DNA of 64,000 nucleotides from Pseudomonas gingeri (GTDB lineage: Bacteria > Pseudomonadota > Gammaproteobacteria > Pseudomonadales > Pseudomonadaceae): assembly GCF_013386165.1 (NCBI RefSeq), contig NZ_JACAOS010000015.1, positions 693,594-757,593 of the forward strand. The letters run 5' to 3'. This document shows positions 34,129 to 42,722 of this stretch, piece after piece. The notes under the pieces are model-generated. The model was not told the DNA's origin and ran no database searches. It saw only the letters and a program-made list of their open reading frames with translations. How positions within the stretch are numbered: position 1 is the first letter of the stretch; every line of letters starts with the position of its first letter. Position numbers and translations under genes: made by a program.

Positions 34129-35067
34129 TCAGCCGAACAACCAATAGCCAAGCGCGGCGAATACCACAACCGCCAGCACCGGACGCATGATCCGATAGGC
34201 CTTGGGGTTGGCGCGCTTGAAGCGCTTGACCACGCCGCTGAAGCTGTCGCTGAAACGCTTGCTCCAGGCATAAGCCTGGTTGATCCCGCCGACCCGCTCG
34301 TCATCGAGGTTCTGCGGCGCCGTGGCGCGGCCGAGGAAGGCGCTGACGCGGCGGTTGATCGCGGTCATGAAACGATTGCTCAGCGGACGCTCAATATCGC
34401 AGAACAGAATCACTCGGGTCTGCTCGGTTTCGTTCTTGACCCAGTGCACGTAGGTCTCATCGAACATCACGTCCTCACCGTCGCGCCAGGCGTAGACCTG
34501 GCCGTCAACGAAAATCCGGCAATCGTCGGAGTTCGGCGTGGACAGGCCCAGGTGATAACGCAAGGAACCGGCAAACGGGTCACGGTGCGGATTGAGGTGG
34601 CTGCCACCAGGCAACAGGGCGAACATCGCGCCCTTGACGTTGGGGATCGAGTTCACCAGTTCCACGGTTTTCGGGCAGAGCTGCTCGGCCGATGGCAGGG
34701 CCTTGTCGTACCACTTGAGGTAGAAACGCTTCCAGCCCTTCTTGAAAAACGAACCGAAACCGGCGTCATTGTTCTTCTCGGCGGCGCGGATATAACCCTC
34801 GTCGAACAGATGCATGGCCTCTTCGCGGATCACTTCCCAGTTGTCCTTGAGCACATCCAGCTCGGGAAACTTGCTGCGGTCCAGGTAAGGCTTGGACGGT
34901 ACGCTGGAAAACAGGTACATCAAGGCGTTATACGGCGCGAAAGCGGCGGAATGGTTGACGAACTGGCGCAATAGGGGCAAGCGCGCCTTGCCGCGCAAAT
35001 GCACATAAAGCGTACTGCCCAGGAACAGCAGCAGGACTGCGGCCTTGGCGGCAAAGGAAAAGGTCAT
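34129..35067 (-). CDS. lpxO: Lipid A 2-hydroxylase, aspartyl/asparaginyl hydroxylase family
   Basis: A 312-residue Fe(II)/2-oxoglutarate dioxygenase. The metal triad is visible: His161-x-Asp163 (HLNPHRDPF) and His208 (DETYVHWV), with the 2-oxoglutarate Arg in NETEQTRVILFCD. Hydrophobic segments at the N-terminus (7-23) and C-terminus (RPVLAVVVFAALGYWLFG) anchor it to the inner membrane. LpxO hydroxylates a secondary acyl chain of lipid A; Pseudomonas carries one or two copies. Single gene. Confidence 0.9.
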   Translation of the reverse strand: MTFSFAAKAAVLLLFLGSTLYVHLRGKARLPLLRQFVNHSAAFAPYNALMYLFSSVPSKPYLDRSKFPELDVLKDNWEVIREEAMHLFDEGYIRAAEKNNDAGFGSFFKKGWKRFYLKWYDKALPSAEQLCPKTVELVNSIPNVKGAMFALLPGGSHLNPHRDPFAGSLRYHLGLSTPNSDDCRIFVDGQVYAWRDGEDVMFDETYVHWVKNETEQTRVILFCDIERPLSNRFMTAINRRVSAFLGRATAPQNLDDERVGGINQAYAWSKRFSDSFSGVVKRFKRANPKAYRIMRPVLAVVVFAALGYWLFG

Positions 35068-35307
35068 TCAACACTCCTCGAAAATGGGCAACGCGCGGGT
35101 AGCCTGTAACACTCGACTCACCCGACGTGGCAGCCGGCCATGATAAACATTACCGGCGCCGGGAAAAACCCATGACGTCACAGATTCAGCGTTGCCTATG
35201 CGGCAATAAAACCCCTATTTAACAGGAAACGGCTGAACGGTAGCTGATCCAGGTCAGCGGATACCGTCCAGCCCTCCTCTTCTGGCGTGTCGATCGCCGT
35301 CGCAGGG

Positions 35308-36282
35308 TTACTGCTGAATCTCCTGCTCGCTGAACAGATCGCTGAACAACATGCTCGACAGGTAACGCTCACCGGAGTCCGGCAACACCACCACGATGGT
35401 CTTGCCTTGCATTTCCGGCGTCTGCGCCAGTCGCACGGCAACGGCCATGGCCGCGCCGCAGGAAATACCGCAGAGAATGCCCTCTTCCTGCATCAGTCGC
35501 AGGGCCATGGCCTTGGACTCTTCGTCGGTCACCAGTTCCACCCGGTCGACCATCGCCAGATCGAGGTTTTTCGGCACGAAACCGGCACCGATGCCCTGGA
35601 TCTTGTGCGGGCTGGGCTTGACCTCGGCCCCGGCCAGGGTCTGGCTGATAACCGGCGAGCCGGCCGGCTCCACCGCCACCGAAAGGATCGGCTTGTGCTT
35701 GGTCAGCTTGATATAGCGCGAAACCCCGGTAATGGTCCCACCAGTACCGACACCGGCTACCAGAACATCCACCGCGCCATCGGTATCGTTCCAGATTTCC
35801 GGGCCGGTGGTCTTTTCGTGGATGGCCGGGTTGGCCGGGTTGTCGAACTGTGCCGGCATGAAATAAAGGGCCGGGTCGCTGGCGACAATTTCCGTGGCCT
35901 TTTCGATGGCGCCTTTCATGCCCTTGGCTGGCTCGGTCAACACCAGCTCGGCGCCCAGCGCCTTGAGCACCTTGCGTCGTTCCAGGCTCATGGAGGACGG
36001 CATGGTCAGCAGCAGCTTGTAGCCCCGGGCAGCGGCGACGAAGGCCAGGCCGATGCCGGTGTTGCCGGAAGTCGGTTCGACAATGGTCATGCCCGGTTTG
36101 AGTTTGCCGCTGCTTTCGGCGTCCCAGATCATGTTGGCGCCGATCCGGCATTTCACCGAGTACCCAGGGTTACGCCCTTCGATCTTGGCCAGGATCGTCA
36201 CGCCACGGGGGGCAATACGATTGATCTGGACCAGGGGCGTATTACCGATGGAATGCGCGTTGTCTGCAAAAATACGGCTCAT
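35308..36282 (-). CDS. cysK: Cysteine synthase A (O-acetylserine sulfhydrylase)
   Basis: A 324-residue PLP enzyme with the Asn-loop EPTSGNTGIGLAF, GTGGTITGVSRYIK for the phosphate of PLP and GISCGAA near the C-terminus. The PLP lysine is expected in NPGYSVKCRIGANM (Lys about 44). It makes cysteine from O-acetylserine and sulphide in the cytosol. P. aeruginosa CysK has the same length and the same downstream neighbours (MoxR and VWA genes, here divergent). Confidence 0.95.
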   Translation of the reverse strand: MSRIFADNAHSIGNTPLVQINRIAPRGVTILAKIEGRNPGYSVKCRIGANMIWDAESSGKLKPGMTIVEPTSGNTGIGLAFVAAARGYKLLLTMPSSMSLERRKVLKALGAELVLTEPAKGMKGAIEKATEIVASDPALYFMPAQFDNPANPAIHEKTTGPEIWNDTDGAVDVLVAGVGTGGTITGVSRYIKLTKHKPILSVAVEPAGSPVISQTLAGAEVKPSPHKIQGIGAGFVPKNLDLAMVDRVELVTDEESKAMALRLMQEEGILCGISCGAAMAVAVRLAQTPEMQGKTIVVVLPDSGERYLSSMLFSDLFSEQEIQQ

Positions 36283-36526
36283 GACGGGGTCCTTTCATGC
36301 AGCGTTGACGGGAACCTTCAAGGTTATGCCTCAGGGTTGCAGGCGTCCAGTCATGACAAATGGCTGGCCAATGGCCCGCGACGGACCGAGTCAGGATCTG
36401 ACGCCCCATTCAGAGACTGAATAAGCCGTCTGCGTTCACACTCGACCGGGCGCCGCGTTATAGTCAGGCATGATTTTTTTCCGCCCGCCCTCAAACCGGC
36501 CGGCGTTATCGTCCGAGGAATTGCAG

Positions 36527-37372
36527 ATGAAGTTCGAAGGCACCCAGGCCTACGTTGCCACCGATGACCTGAAGCTGGCGGTGAATGCCGCCATCACCCT
36601 GGAGCGCCCGCTGCTGGTCAAGGGCGAACCCGGCACCGGCAAGACCATGCTCGCCGAGCAACTGGCCGAATCCTTTGGCGCCAAGCTGATCACCTGGCAC
36701 ATCAAGTCCACCACCAAGGCGCACCAGGGCCTCTACGAATACGACGCGGTCAGCCGCCTGCGGGACTCGCAACTGGGCAACGAGAAGGTTCACGACGTTC
36801 GCAATTACCTGAAGAAGGGCAAACTCTGGGAAGCCTTCGAGTCCGAGGAGCGGGTGATCCTGCTGATCGACGAAATCGACAAGGCCGACATCGAGTTCCC
36901 CAACGACCTGCTGCAAGAACTCGACAAGATGGAGTTCTACGTCTACGAGATCGATGAAACCATCAAGGCGAAAAAACGCCCGATCATCATCATTACCTCC
37001 AACAACGAAAAAGAGCTGCCGGACGCCTTCCTGCGCCGCTGCTTCTTCCACTACATCGCCTTCCCGGACCGCGTCACCCTGCAGAAAATCGTCGATGTGC
37101 ACTACCCGAACATCAAGAAGGATCTGGTCAGCGAAGCCCTCGACGTGTTCTTCGACGTGCGCAAGGTCCCGGGCCTGAAGAAAAAGCCCTCGACCTCGGA
37201 ACTGGTGGACTGGCTGAAACTGCTGATGGCCGACAATATCGGTGAAGCGGTGCTGCGCGAGCGTGATCCGACCAAGGCCATCCCCCCGCTGGCCGGTGCC
37301 CTGGTGAAGAACGAGCAAGACGTTCAACTGCTTGAACGGCTGGCGTTCATGAGCCGCCGCGGCAGCCGCTAG
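36527..37372 (+). CDS. MoxR-family AAA+ ATPase
   Basis: A 281-residue AAA+ ATPase: Walker A GEPGTGKT (33-40), Walker B ILLIDEID (111-118), sensor-1 ITSNNEKELPDAFLRRC with the arginine finger region. MoxR proteins act with VWA-domain partners in metal insertion or complex assembly; the VWA partner follows at 37536. ATG 36527 has GAGGA 6 bp upstream; the frame opens at 36470 without a site. Divergent from cysK with a 244-bp gap. Confidence 0.93.
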   Translation: MKFEGTQAYVATDDLKLAVNAAITLERPLLVKGEPGTGKTMLAEQLAESFGAKLITWHIKSTTKAHQGLYEYDAVSRLRDSQLGNEKVHDVRNYLKKGKLWEAFESEERVILLIDEIDKADIEFPNDLLQELDKMEFYVYEIDETIKAKKRPIIIITSNNEKELPDAFLRRCFFHYIAFPDRVTLQKIVDVHYPNIKKDLVSEALDVFFDVRKVPGLKKKPSTSELVDWLKLLMADNIGEAVLRERDPTKAIPPLAGALVKNEQDVQLLERLAFMSRRGSR

Positions 37373-37380
37373 GCTCAGTC

Positions 37381-37503
37381 CGAAAGATGCCTGCGCATCG
37401 ATCATACTGCGTTAAAAACAGGCTCGGAATGCTCATTTAGTGGACTAAACTCCGCTTCCTCGCCTGTTTTTGCCTTGCCTGATCGCCGCTCGGCGATCTT
37501 TCG
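37381..37503. repeat. Multi-palindromic element between moxR and vwa genes
   Basis: Nested arms: CGAAAGAT (37381-37388) with ATCTTTCG (37496-37503); AAAAACAGGC (37414-37423) with GCCTGTTTTT (37462-37471); central palindrome TTTAGTGGACTAAA (37436-37449) exactly 12 bp from each of those arms; and GATCGCCG-CT-CGGCGATC (37481-37498). It occupies most of the 163-bp gap. It could be a repeat element or an operon attenuator. Confidence 0.75.
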
Positions 37504-37535
37504 AACAGACCCAAAGTTCACTCGGGGCAATTGCC

Positions 37536-38714
37536 ATGCTGCTCAACCTGTTCAATGAAATGCGCGCCGCCAAGGTTCCAGTGTCGGTGCGCGAACTGCT
37601 CGACCTGATCAACGCGCTGAAACAACGCGTGACCTTCGCCGACATGGACGAGTTCTACTACCTCGCCCGGGCGATCCTGGTCAAGGACGAGCGGCATTTC
37701 GACAAATTCGACCGGGCTTTCGGCGCCTACTTCAATGGCCTGGAAAAACTCGATGATCACCTCCAGGCCTTGATTCCCGAGGACTGGTTGCGCAAGGAGT
37801 TCGAGCGCTCGCTGAGCGCCGAGGAACGCGCGCAGATCCAGTCCCTCGGCGGCCTGGACAAGCTCATCGAGGAGTTCAAGAAACGCCTGGAGGAACAGAA
37901 GGAACGTCACGCCGGCGGCAACAAGTGGATCGGCACCGGCGGCACCAGCCCGTTCGGCTCGGGCGGTTTCAACCCCGAAGGCATTCGTGTCGGCGATGCC
38001 GGCCAGCGCCAGGGCAAGGCGGTCAAGGTCTGGGACCAGCGCGAGTACAAGAACCTCGACGACCAGGTCGAACTGGGCACGCGTAATATCAAGGTGGCCT
38101 TGCGTCGCCTGCGCAAATTCGCGCGCCAGGGTGCGGCGGAAGAGCTGGATATCGACGGCACCATCGACCACACCGCCCGCGATGCCGGGTTGTTGAATAT
38201 CCAGATGCGGCCGGAGCGGCGCAACACCATCAAGTTGCTGCTGCTGTTTGATATCGGCGGCTCGATGGACGCCCACGTGAAGACCTGCGAGGAGTTGTTC
38301 TCGGCCTGCAAGACCGAGTTCAAGCACCTGGAATACTTCTACTTCCACAACTTTGTTTATGAGTCGGTGTGGAAGAACAACCTGCGCCGTGGCTCAGAGC
38401 GCACCTCGACCCAGGACCTGTTGCACAAGTACGGGGCCGACTACAAAGTGATTTTCATCGGCGATGCGGCCATGGCGCCGTATGAAATCACCCAGGCCGG
38501 CGGCAGCGTCGAGCACTGGAACGAAGAAGCCGGTTATGTGTGGATGCAGCGCTTCATGGCCAAGTACAAGAAGCTGATCTGGATCAACCCGTATCCGAAG
38601 GACACCTGGAACTACACCGCGTCGACCGGGATCGTTCGCGATCTGGTGGAGGATCAGATGTATCCGTTGACCTTGCGTGGGTTGGAAGAAGGGATGCGCT
38701 TCCTGTCCAAGTAG
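37536..38714 (+). CDS. VWA-domain protein, CoxE-like
   Basis: A 392-residue protein with a helical N-terminal part and a C-terminal von Willebrand A domain (about 230-392). The MIDAS position reads DIGGSM (239-244), with Gly where the first Ser of DxSxS is usual. A Gly-rich linker (GGTSPFGSGGFNPEG, about 135-150) joins the halves. Such proteins pair with MoxR ATPases; the ATPase gene lies 163 bp upstream and shares direction. ATG 37536 starts MLLNLFNEMRAAKVPVS. Client complex unknown. Confidence 0.9.
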   Translation: MLLNLFNEMRAAKVPVSVRELLDLINALKQRVTFADMDEFYYLARAILVKDERHFDKFDRAFGAYFNGLEKLDDHLQALIPEDWLRKEFERSLSAEERAQIQSLGGLDKLIEEFKKRLEEQKERHAGGNKWIGTGGTSPFGSGGFNPEGIRVGDAGQRQGKAVKVWDQREYKNLDDQVELGTRNIKVALRRLRKFARQGAAEELDIDGTIDHTARDAGLLNIQMRPERRNTIKLLLLFDIGGSMDAHVKTCEELFSACKTEFKHLEYFYFHNFVYESVWKNNLRRGSERTSTQDLLHKYGADYKVIFIGDAAMAPYEITQAGGSVEHWNEEAGYVWMQRFMAKYKKLIWINPYPKDTWNYTASTGIVRDLVEDQMYPLTLRGLEEGMRFLSK

Positions 38715-38732
38715 CAGTCTTTCGCACAATCC

Positions 38733-38835
38733 CTGTAGGAGCGAGCTTGCTCGCGATGGTAGCCCAGACACCGCGGGACATCGGTTATTCCCGCATCATC
38801 GTTGACGACCATCGCGAGCAAGCTCGCTCCTACAG
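38733..38835. repeat. REPIN, two inverted REP sequences
   Basis: The left arm (38733-38759, CTGTAGGAGCGAGCTTGCTC then GCGATGG) and the right arm (38809-38835) are perfect 27-bp inverted copies separated by 49 bp. It sits between the convergent vwa and pxpC genes. The centre shares TTGACGAC-like text with the element at 24593. Confidence 0.9.
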
Positions 38836-38846
38836 AGTCAGCGGTG

Positions 38847-39764
38847 TCAGGCGAACTTGCGCATAAACTCGACCTGCTGCCGATGCGCCGTTTCCTGCAC
38901 CACCGGCGCCAGTCTTATCGGGATCCCCGGCAGGCATTGCGCCAGGCGGGCCAGCGACAATGGTGTCAGCGCACCCAGGCGTGGATAACCACCAATGGTC
39001 TGCCGGTCATTGAGCAACACAATCGGCTGTCCATCCGGCGGTACCTGGATCGCCCCCAGGGGAATGCCCTCGGAGATCATCGGTTCGCCCTGATACTTCA
39101 ACTCCGGCCCCAACAGCCGAATCCCCATGCGATCCGCACGACTGTCCAAGGTCCAGACACTGTTGAACGCATCGAACAGGCTTTGCCCGCTGAATTCACC
39201 GATCTGCGACCCAAGCACCACCTGCAACGGTGCGCTGGAGCTGAAATCCGGCACCTGCGCGCCCGACAATCCTCTCGGCGTCGACGCCACCCCGCGATAT
39301 TCCAGGCGCCCGCCCTTGGCCAAAGGCCGCCCCATGCCATCCAGCCCGCCGAGTTCCTCGCGCACCACGCAGGCGGCACTGCCCAGGACTTTCGGCGCGA
39401 TAAAACCACCCGGCGCCGCCAGATAAGCCCGAGCCCCCGACAGCGGTTGCGTCAATTGCAGGCGCTGGCCTTTCCTCAAGACAAAACTGCACCAGGGCGC
39501 CAGTGCCTGACCGTCCACCCGTGCGCCCAGATCGGCACCGGCCAGGGCCAGGCAGCAATCCTCTTGCGCCACCAGCGTCAGCCCGCCCAACGTCACTTCC
39601 ACCACCGCGGCATCCGGCGCATTGCCCAGCAGATGGTTGGCCCAGAACATCGAGACCCAATCCAGCGCGCCGCCCTGGGTCACCCCCAGATGACGCACGC
39701 CAAAGCGTCCCGCATCCTGCAACAGGCACAACGGTGTACTCGCCTCGATCGACAAATGACTCAT
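38847..39764 (-). CDS. pxpC: 5-oxoprolinase subunit C (biotin-dependent carboxyltransferase-like)
   Basis: A 305-residue KipA/PxpC-family protein: LLQDAGRFGVRHLGVTQGGALDW at the N-terminus, ANHLLGNAPDAAVVEVTLGG, RADRMGIRLLGPEL and the C-terminal DRQTIGGYPRLGALTPLSLARLAQ. With PxpA and PxpB it forms the ATP-dependent enzyme that opens 5-oxoproline (pyroglutamate) to glutamate. Its ATG overlaps the pxpB stop (ATGA, 39761-39764). Confidence 0.93.
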   Translation of the reverse strand: MSHLSIEASTPLCLLQDAGRFGVRHLGVTQGGALDWVSMFWANHLLGNAPDAAVVEVTLGGLTLVAQEDCCLALAGADLGARVDGQALAPWCSFVLRKGQRLQLTQPLSGARAYLAAPGGFIAPKVLGSAACVVREELGGLDGMGRPLAKGGRLEYRGVASTPRGLSGAQVPDFSSSAPLQVVLGSQIGEFSGQSLFDAFNSVWTLDSRADRMGIRLLGPELKYQGEPMISEGIPLGAIQVPPDGQPIVLLNDRQTIGGYPRLGALTPLSLARLAQCLPGIPIRLAPVVQETAHRQQVEFMRKFA

Positions 39765-40465
39765 GCCAAGCCCTCCAGTGGCGTGTCATCGCCGCCCAAC
39801 GTAATGAATTCAGCATGGTCGATTGCGGCAAAACGCACCGTGTCGCCCGGCTGCATCAAGCTGTAACCGTCACGCTCACGGTCGAACAGCTTGCTCGGTG
39901 TACGACCGATCAGGTTCCACCCCCCAGGGGAAACCACCGGGTAAGCCGCCGTCTGACGCTCGGCAATCCCCACGCTCCCCGCCGCCACCCGCTTGCGCGG
40001 GGTACTGATACGCGGTGCCGCCAGCCGTTCGTCGACCAGCCCCATAAACGCGAACCCCGGCGCAAAGCCCAAGGCGAACACCTGGTACTCGCGCTCGCTG
40101 TGGCAACGAATCACCTCGCTGACCGACCAGCCGCTGCGCTCGGCCAACAAGCCCAGCTCCGGGCCGACACTCGGGTCGTACCACACCGGCAACACATGGC
40201 ATCGGCCCGCCGCGCTGGTGCCCGGGGTCAGGTCGGTCAAGGCTTCGGCAATCAGCTCCCGGGCCTGGGACGGGCTCAGCGCCATCAGGTCGTAATGCAC
40301 CATCAGGGTGGTATAGGACGGCACCAGGTCGATCAGGTGCCCGGCAAATCCAGCCCGCAGACGCTCGCCGGCGGCCAGCATCCACGGCATGTTTTCTTCG
40401 GCAATCACCTCGAACAGCCGCACCATCAGACAGTCGATTCCGACCACTTCGATCCGTGGCTTCAT
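39761..40465 (-). CDS. pxpB: 5-oxoprolinase subunit B
   Basis: A 234-residue KipI/PxpB protein with the cyclophilin-like C-terminal half: GFAPGFAFMGLVDERLAAPR, GSVGIAERQTAAYPVVSPGGWNLIGRTP and the closing PGDTVRF. ATG 40465 overlaps the pxpA stop by four bases (ATGA); the frame opens at 40543 but inside pxpA. Middle of the tightly packed pxpABC group. Confidence 0.93.
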   Translation of the reverse strand: MKPRIEVVGIDCLMVRLFEVIAEENMPWMLAAGERLRAGFAGHLIDLVPSYTTLMVHYDLMALSPSQARELIAEALTDLTPGTSAAGRCHVLPVWYDPSVGPELGLLAERSGWSVSEVIRCHSEREYQVFALGFAPGFAFMGLVDERLAAPRISTPRKRVAAGSVGIAERQTAAYPVVSPGGWNLIGRTPSKLFDRERDGYSLMQPGDTVRFAAIDHAEFITLGGDDTPLEGLA

Positions 40466-41214
40466 ACCGCAGACTGCCGATCCAGGGCCTCGCGGATACG
40501 CTGCACGGCAGCCACCGAACTGACGTTGTCGCCGTGTACGCACAAGGTGTTGGCCTGCAAGCGCAAGGCACTGCCATCGCTGGCGGTGAGGCTGTCGCCA
40601 CGGGCGATGGTCAGGGCCTGTTCGACGATCAGTGACGGTTCGTGATGCACCGCACCGGGCAACTGGCGCGACACCAAGCGCCCCGCGCTGTCATAGGCCC
40701 GGTCGGCAAAGGCTTCGAACCACAACTCGACGCCGTACTCATCACCCAGGGCCTGGGCCGCGCTGTTGTCGCGCATCGCCAGCAGCATCAACGGCAGGTC
40801 CCCGCCGTAGGCGGCAATCGCCTGGATCACCGCCCGCAGTTGCTCGGGATTGGCCATCATGTCGTTGTACATCGCACCGTGGGGTTTGACGTAACTCACC
40901 CGGGCACCTTGCGCCCGGCAGATACCGTCCAGCGCGCCGATCTGATAATGCAGCAGGTCCTGGATTTCCTGCGGTGTGCAGGCCATGGAACGGCGACCGA
41001 AGCCCACCAGGTCGGGATAGGCCGGATGGGCACCGATACGTACGTCGTTGGCCAGGGCCAAGGTCACCGTCTTGCGCATGATACTCGGATCGCCCGCGTG
41101 ATAACCGCAGGCCACGTTGGCGCAATCGATAAACGGCATGACCTGCGCATCCAGGCCCATGGTCCAGTTGCCATAGCTTTCGCCGATATCGCAATTCAAT
41201 AACAAGCGGCTCAC
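40462..41214 (-). CDS. pxpA: 5-oxoprolinase subunit A (LamB/YcsF family)
   Basis: A 250-residue protein with the invariant N-terminus LNCDIGESYGNW, CANVACGYHAGDP, GAHPAYPDLVGFGRR, VKPHGAMYND and LCVHGDN typical of PxpA. It hydrolyses activated 5-oxoproline together with PxpB and PxpC. It follows the MFS gene by 62 bp and is coupled to pxpB by an ATGA overlap. The order MFS-A-B-C suggests a complete uptake and use unit. Confidence 0.95.
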   Translation of the reverse strand: MSRLLLNCDIGESYGNWTMGLDAQVMPFIDCANVACGYHAGDPSIMRKTVTLALANDVRIGAHPAYPDLVGFGRRSMACTPQEIQDLLHYQIGALDGICRAQGARVSYVKPHGAMYNDMMANPEQLRAVIQAIAAYGGDLPLMLLAMRDNSAAQALGDEYGVELWFEAFADRAYDSAGRLVSRQLPGAVHHEPSLIVEQALTIARGDSLTASDGSALRLQANTLCVHGDNVSSVAAVQRIREALDRQSAV

Positions 41215-41225
41215 GGTGGTTGCTC

Positions 41226-41275
41226 CTGTGGGCTTTAACTTTTCTTAACGTGGGGCTTTTCGCAAATACCCACAG
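41226..41275. promoter_or_regulatory. Inverted repeat in the MFS-pxpA gap
   Basis: CTGTGGG (41226-41232) and CCCACAG (41269-41275) are perfect 7-bp arms enclosing 36 bp that is T-rich. It fills the short gap between the MFS stop and pxpA start and could trim or attenuate the transcript; alternatively chance. Confidence 0.3.
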
Positions 41276-41276
41276 A

Positions 41277-42563
41277 TTACTGCGCTTCGAGTTCCTTGCC
41301 ACGGGTTTCCGGCAGGCTCAAGGCCGCGAGAATCACCACACCGTAGGACACGGCGGCAAAAGCGCCGATCCCCAGGCTCAAGGACACTTTCTGGCTGAGC
41401 AGGCCGATCAGCAGCGGGAAAAACGCCGCCAGTGCCCGCCCGATGTTGTAGCAAAAACCCTGGCCCGAACCGCGAATCCGCGTGGGAAACAGCTCGGTGA
41501 GGAACGCCCCCATGCCGCTGAAAATCCCCGAGGCGAAAAAGCCCAGTGGCAAGCCCAGCCAGAGCATGACCGCGTTGCTGACCTGCAACTGGGTGTAGAG
41601 CAGCACGATGATGAAGGAACCAACGGCGAACAGGATGAAGTTCTTCTTGCGCCCGAGCCGATCGGTCAGGTACGCGCTGATCACATAACCGATGTAGGAA
41701 CCGATGATCACCATGGCCAGGTAACCGCCCGTGCCGAGTACACTCAAGCCGCGCTCGTTCTTCAGAAAAGTCGGCAACCAGGCGGTGATGGCGTAATAAC
41801 CGCCCAGTGCACCAGTGGTCAGCAGCGAGGCCCGCAGGGTGGTGCTGAGCATGCCCGGGGCAAAGATCTCGTAGAAGTGCGTCGGGTTGCTCGGGGCTTC
41901 CTGGATCTTGGTCTGACGATAGACCTCCGGGTCCTTGACCAGACGACGAACGAAAATCACGAAAATCGCCGGCACGATGCCCAACACGAACAGCGCACGC
42001 CAGGCGTCGTCGGGTGGCAGCAGTGAAAACAGCAACGCATAGAGAATCGCCGTCAGCCCCCAACCCAGGGCCCAACCTGATTGCACCATGCCGACCGCCT
42101 TGCCGCGGTCCTTGGCGCGAATCACCTCGCCCATCAGCACCGCGCCGGCCGTCCACTCGCCACCGAAACCGAAGCCCATCAGGGTACGGGCCACCAGCAA
42201 CTGGTGGTAGTTCTGGGCGAAGCCGCAGAGGAAGGTGAATACCGCGAACCAGAGCACCGTCAGTTGCAGGGTGCGCACCCGGCCGATGCGGTCGGAAAGA
42301 ATCCCGGCGATCCAGCCACCGAGGGCCGAGGCGATCAGGGTGCTGGTGGAAATCAGCCCGGCCTGGCCGGTGGTGAGGCCCCAGAGGGCAATCAGCGTCG
42401 GAATGACGAAGCTGAGCATCTGGGTGTCCATGCCATCCAGGCCGTAACCGATCTTGCAACTCCAGAACGTACGACGCTCCTGCTGATTGAGATTGCGATA
42501 CCAGGTGAACGGACCGGGTGGGCCCTCGGCTTGGGTAACATCCAGCGAGCCGGGCGTAGTCAT
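41277..42563 (-). CDS. MFS transporter, sugar/acid symporter type
   Basis: A 428-residue carrier with twelve predicted membrane helices, cytoplasmic loops SDRIGRVRTL (after helix 2) and TDRLGRKKNF (after helix 8), and GFGFGGEWTAGAVLMGE in helix 5. It resembles NanT/ShiA-type acid symporters. First gene of the MFS-pxpABC operon, so 5-oxoproline or a related acid is a likely substrate, by inference only. Start ATG 42563 with a GGAG site 11 bp upstream. Divergent from a LysR gene. Confidence 0.9.
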   Translation of the reverse strand: MTTPGSLDVTQAEGPPGPFTWYRNLNQQERRTFWSCKIGYGLDGMDTQMLSFVIPTLIALWGLTTGQAGLISTSTLIASALGGWIAGILSDRIGRVRTLQLTVLWFAVFTFLCGFAQNYHQLLVARTLMGFGFGGEWTAGAVLMGEVIRAKDRGKAVGMVQSGWALGWGLTAILYALLFSLLPPDDAWRALFVLGIVPAIFVIFVRRLVKDPEVYRQTKIQEAPSNPTHFYEIFAPGMLSTTLRASLLTTGALGGYYAITAWLPTFLKNERGLSVLGTGGYLAMVIIGSYIGYVISAYLTDRLGRKKNFILFAVGSFIIVLLYTQLQVSNAVMLWLGLPLGFFASGIFSGMGAFLTELFPTRIRGSGQGFCYNIGRALAAFFPLLIGLLSQKVSLSLGIGAFAAVSYGVVILAALSLPETRGKELEAQ

Positions 42564-42722
42564 GGGGGGAAATTCTCCGCGTAAAGCTTATTGGTATTGT
42601 TCTGGCGAGCGCTCAGGCTTAGGCTTATCGTGCCCGACCGGTCGAGGGCCATTTTTCGTTGGCCGTGCCCTCTGCGTCCAACTAATAAAAGTCCTGCCCA
42701 GGCATAAGAAAAAGTTGATTGC

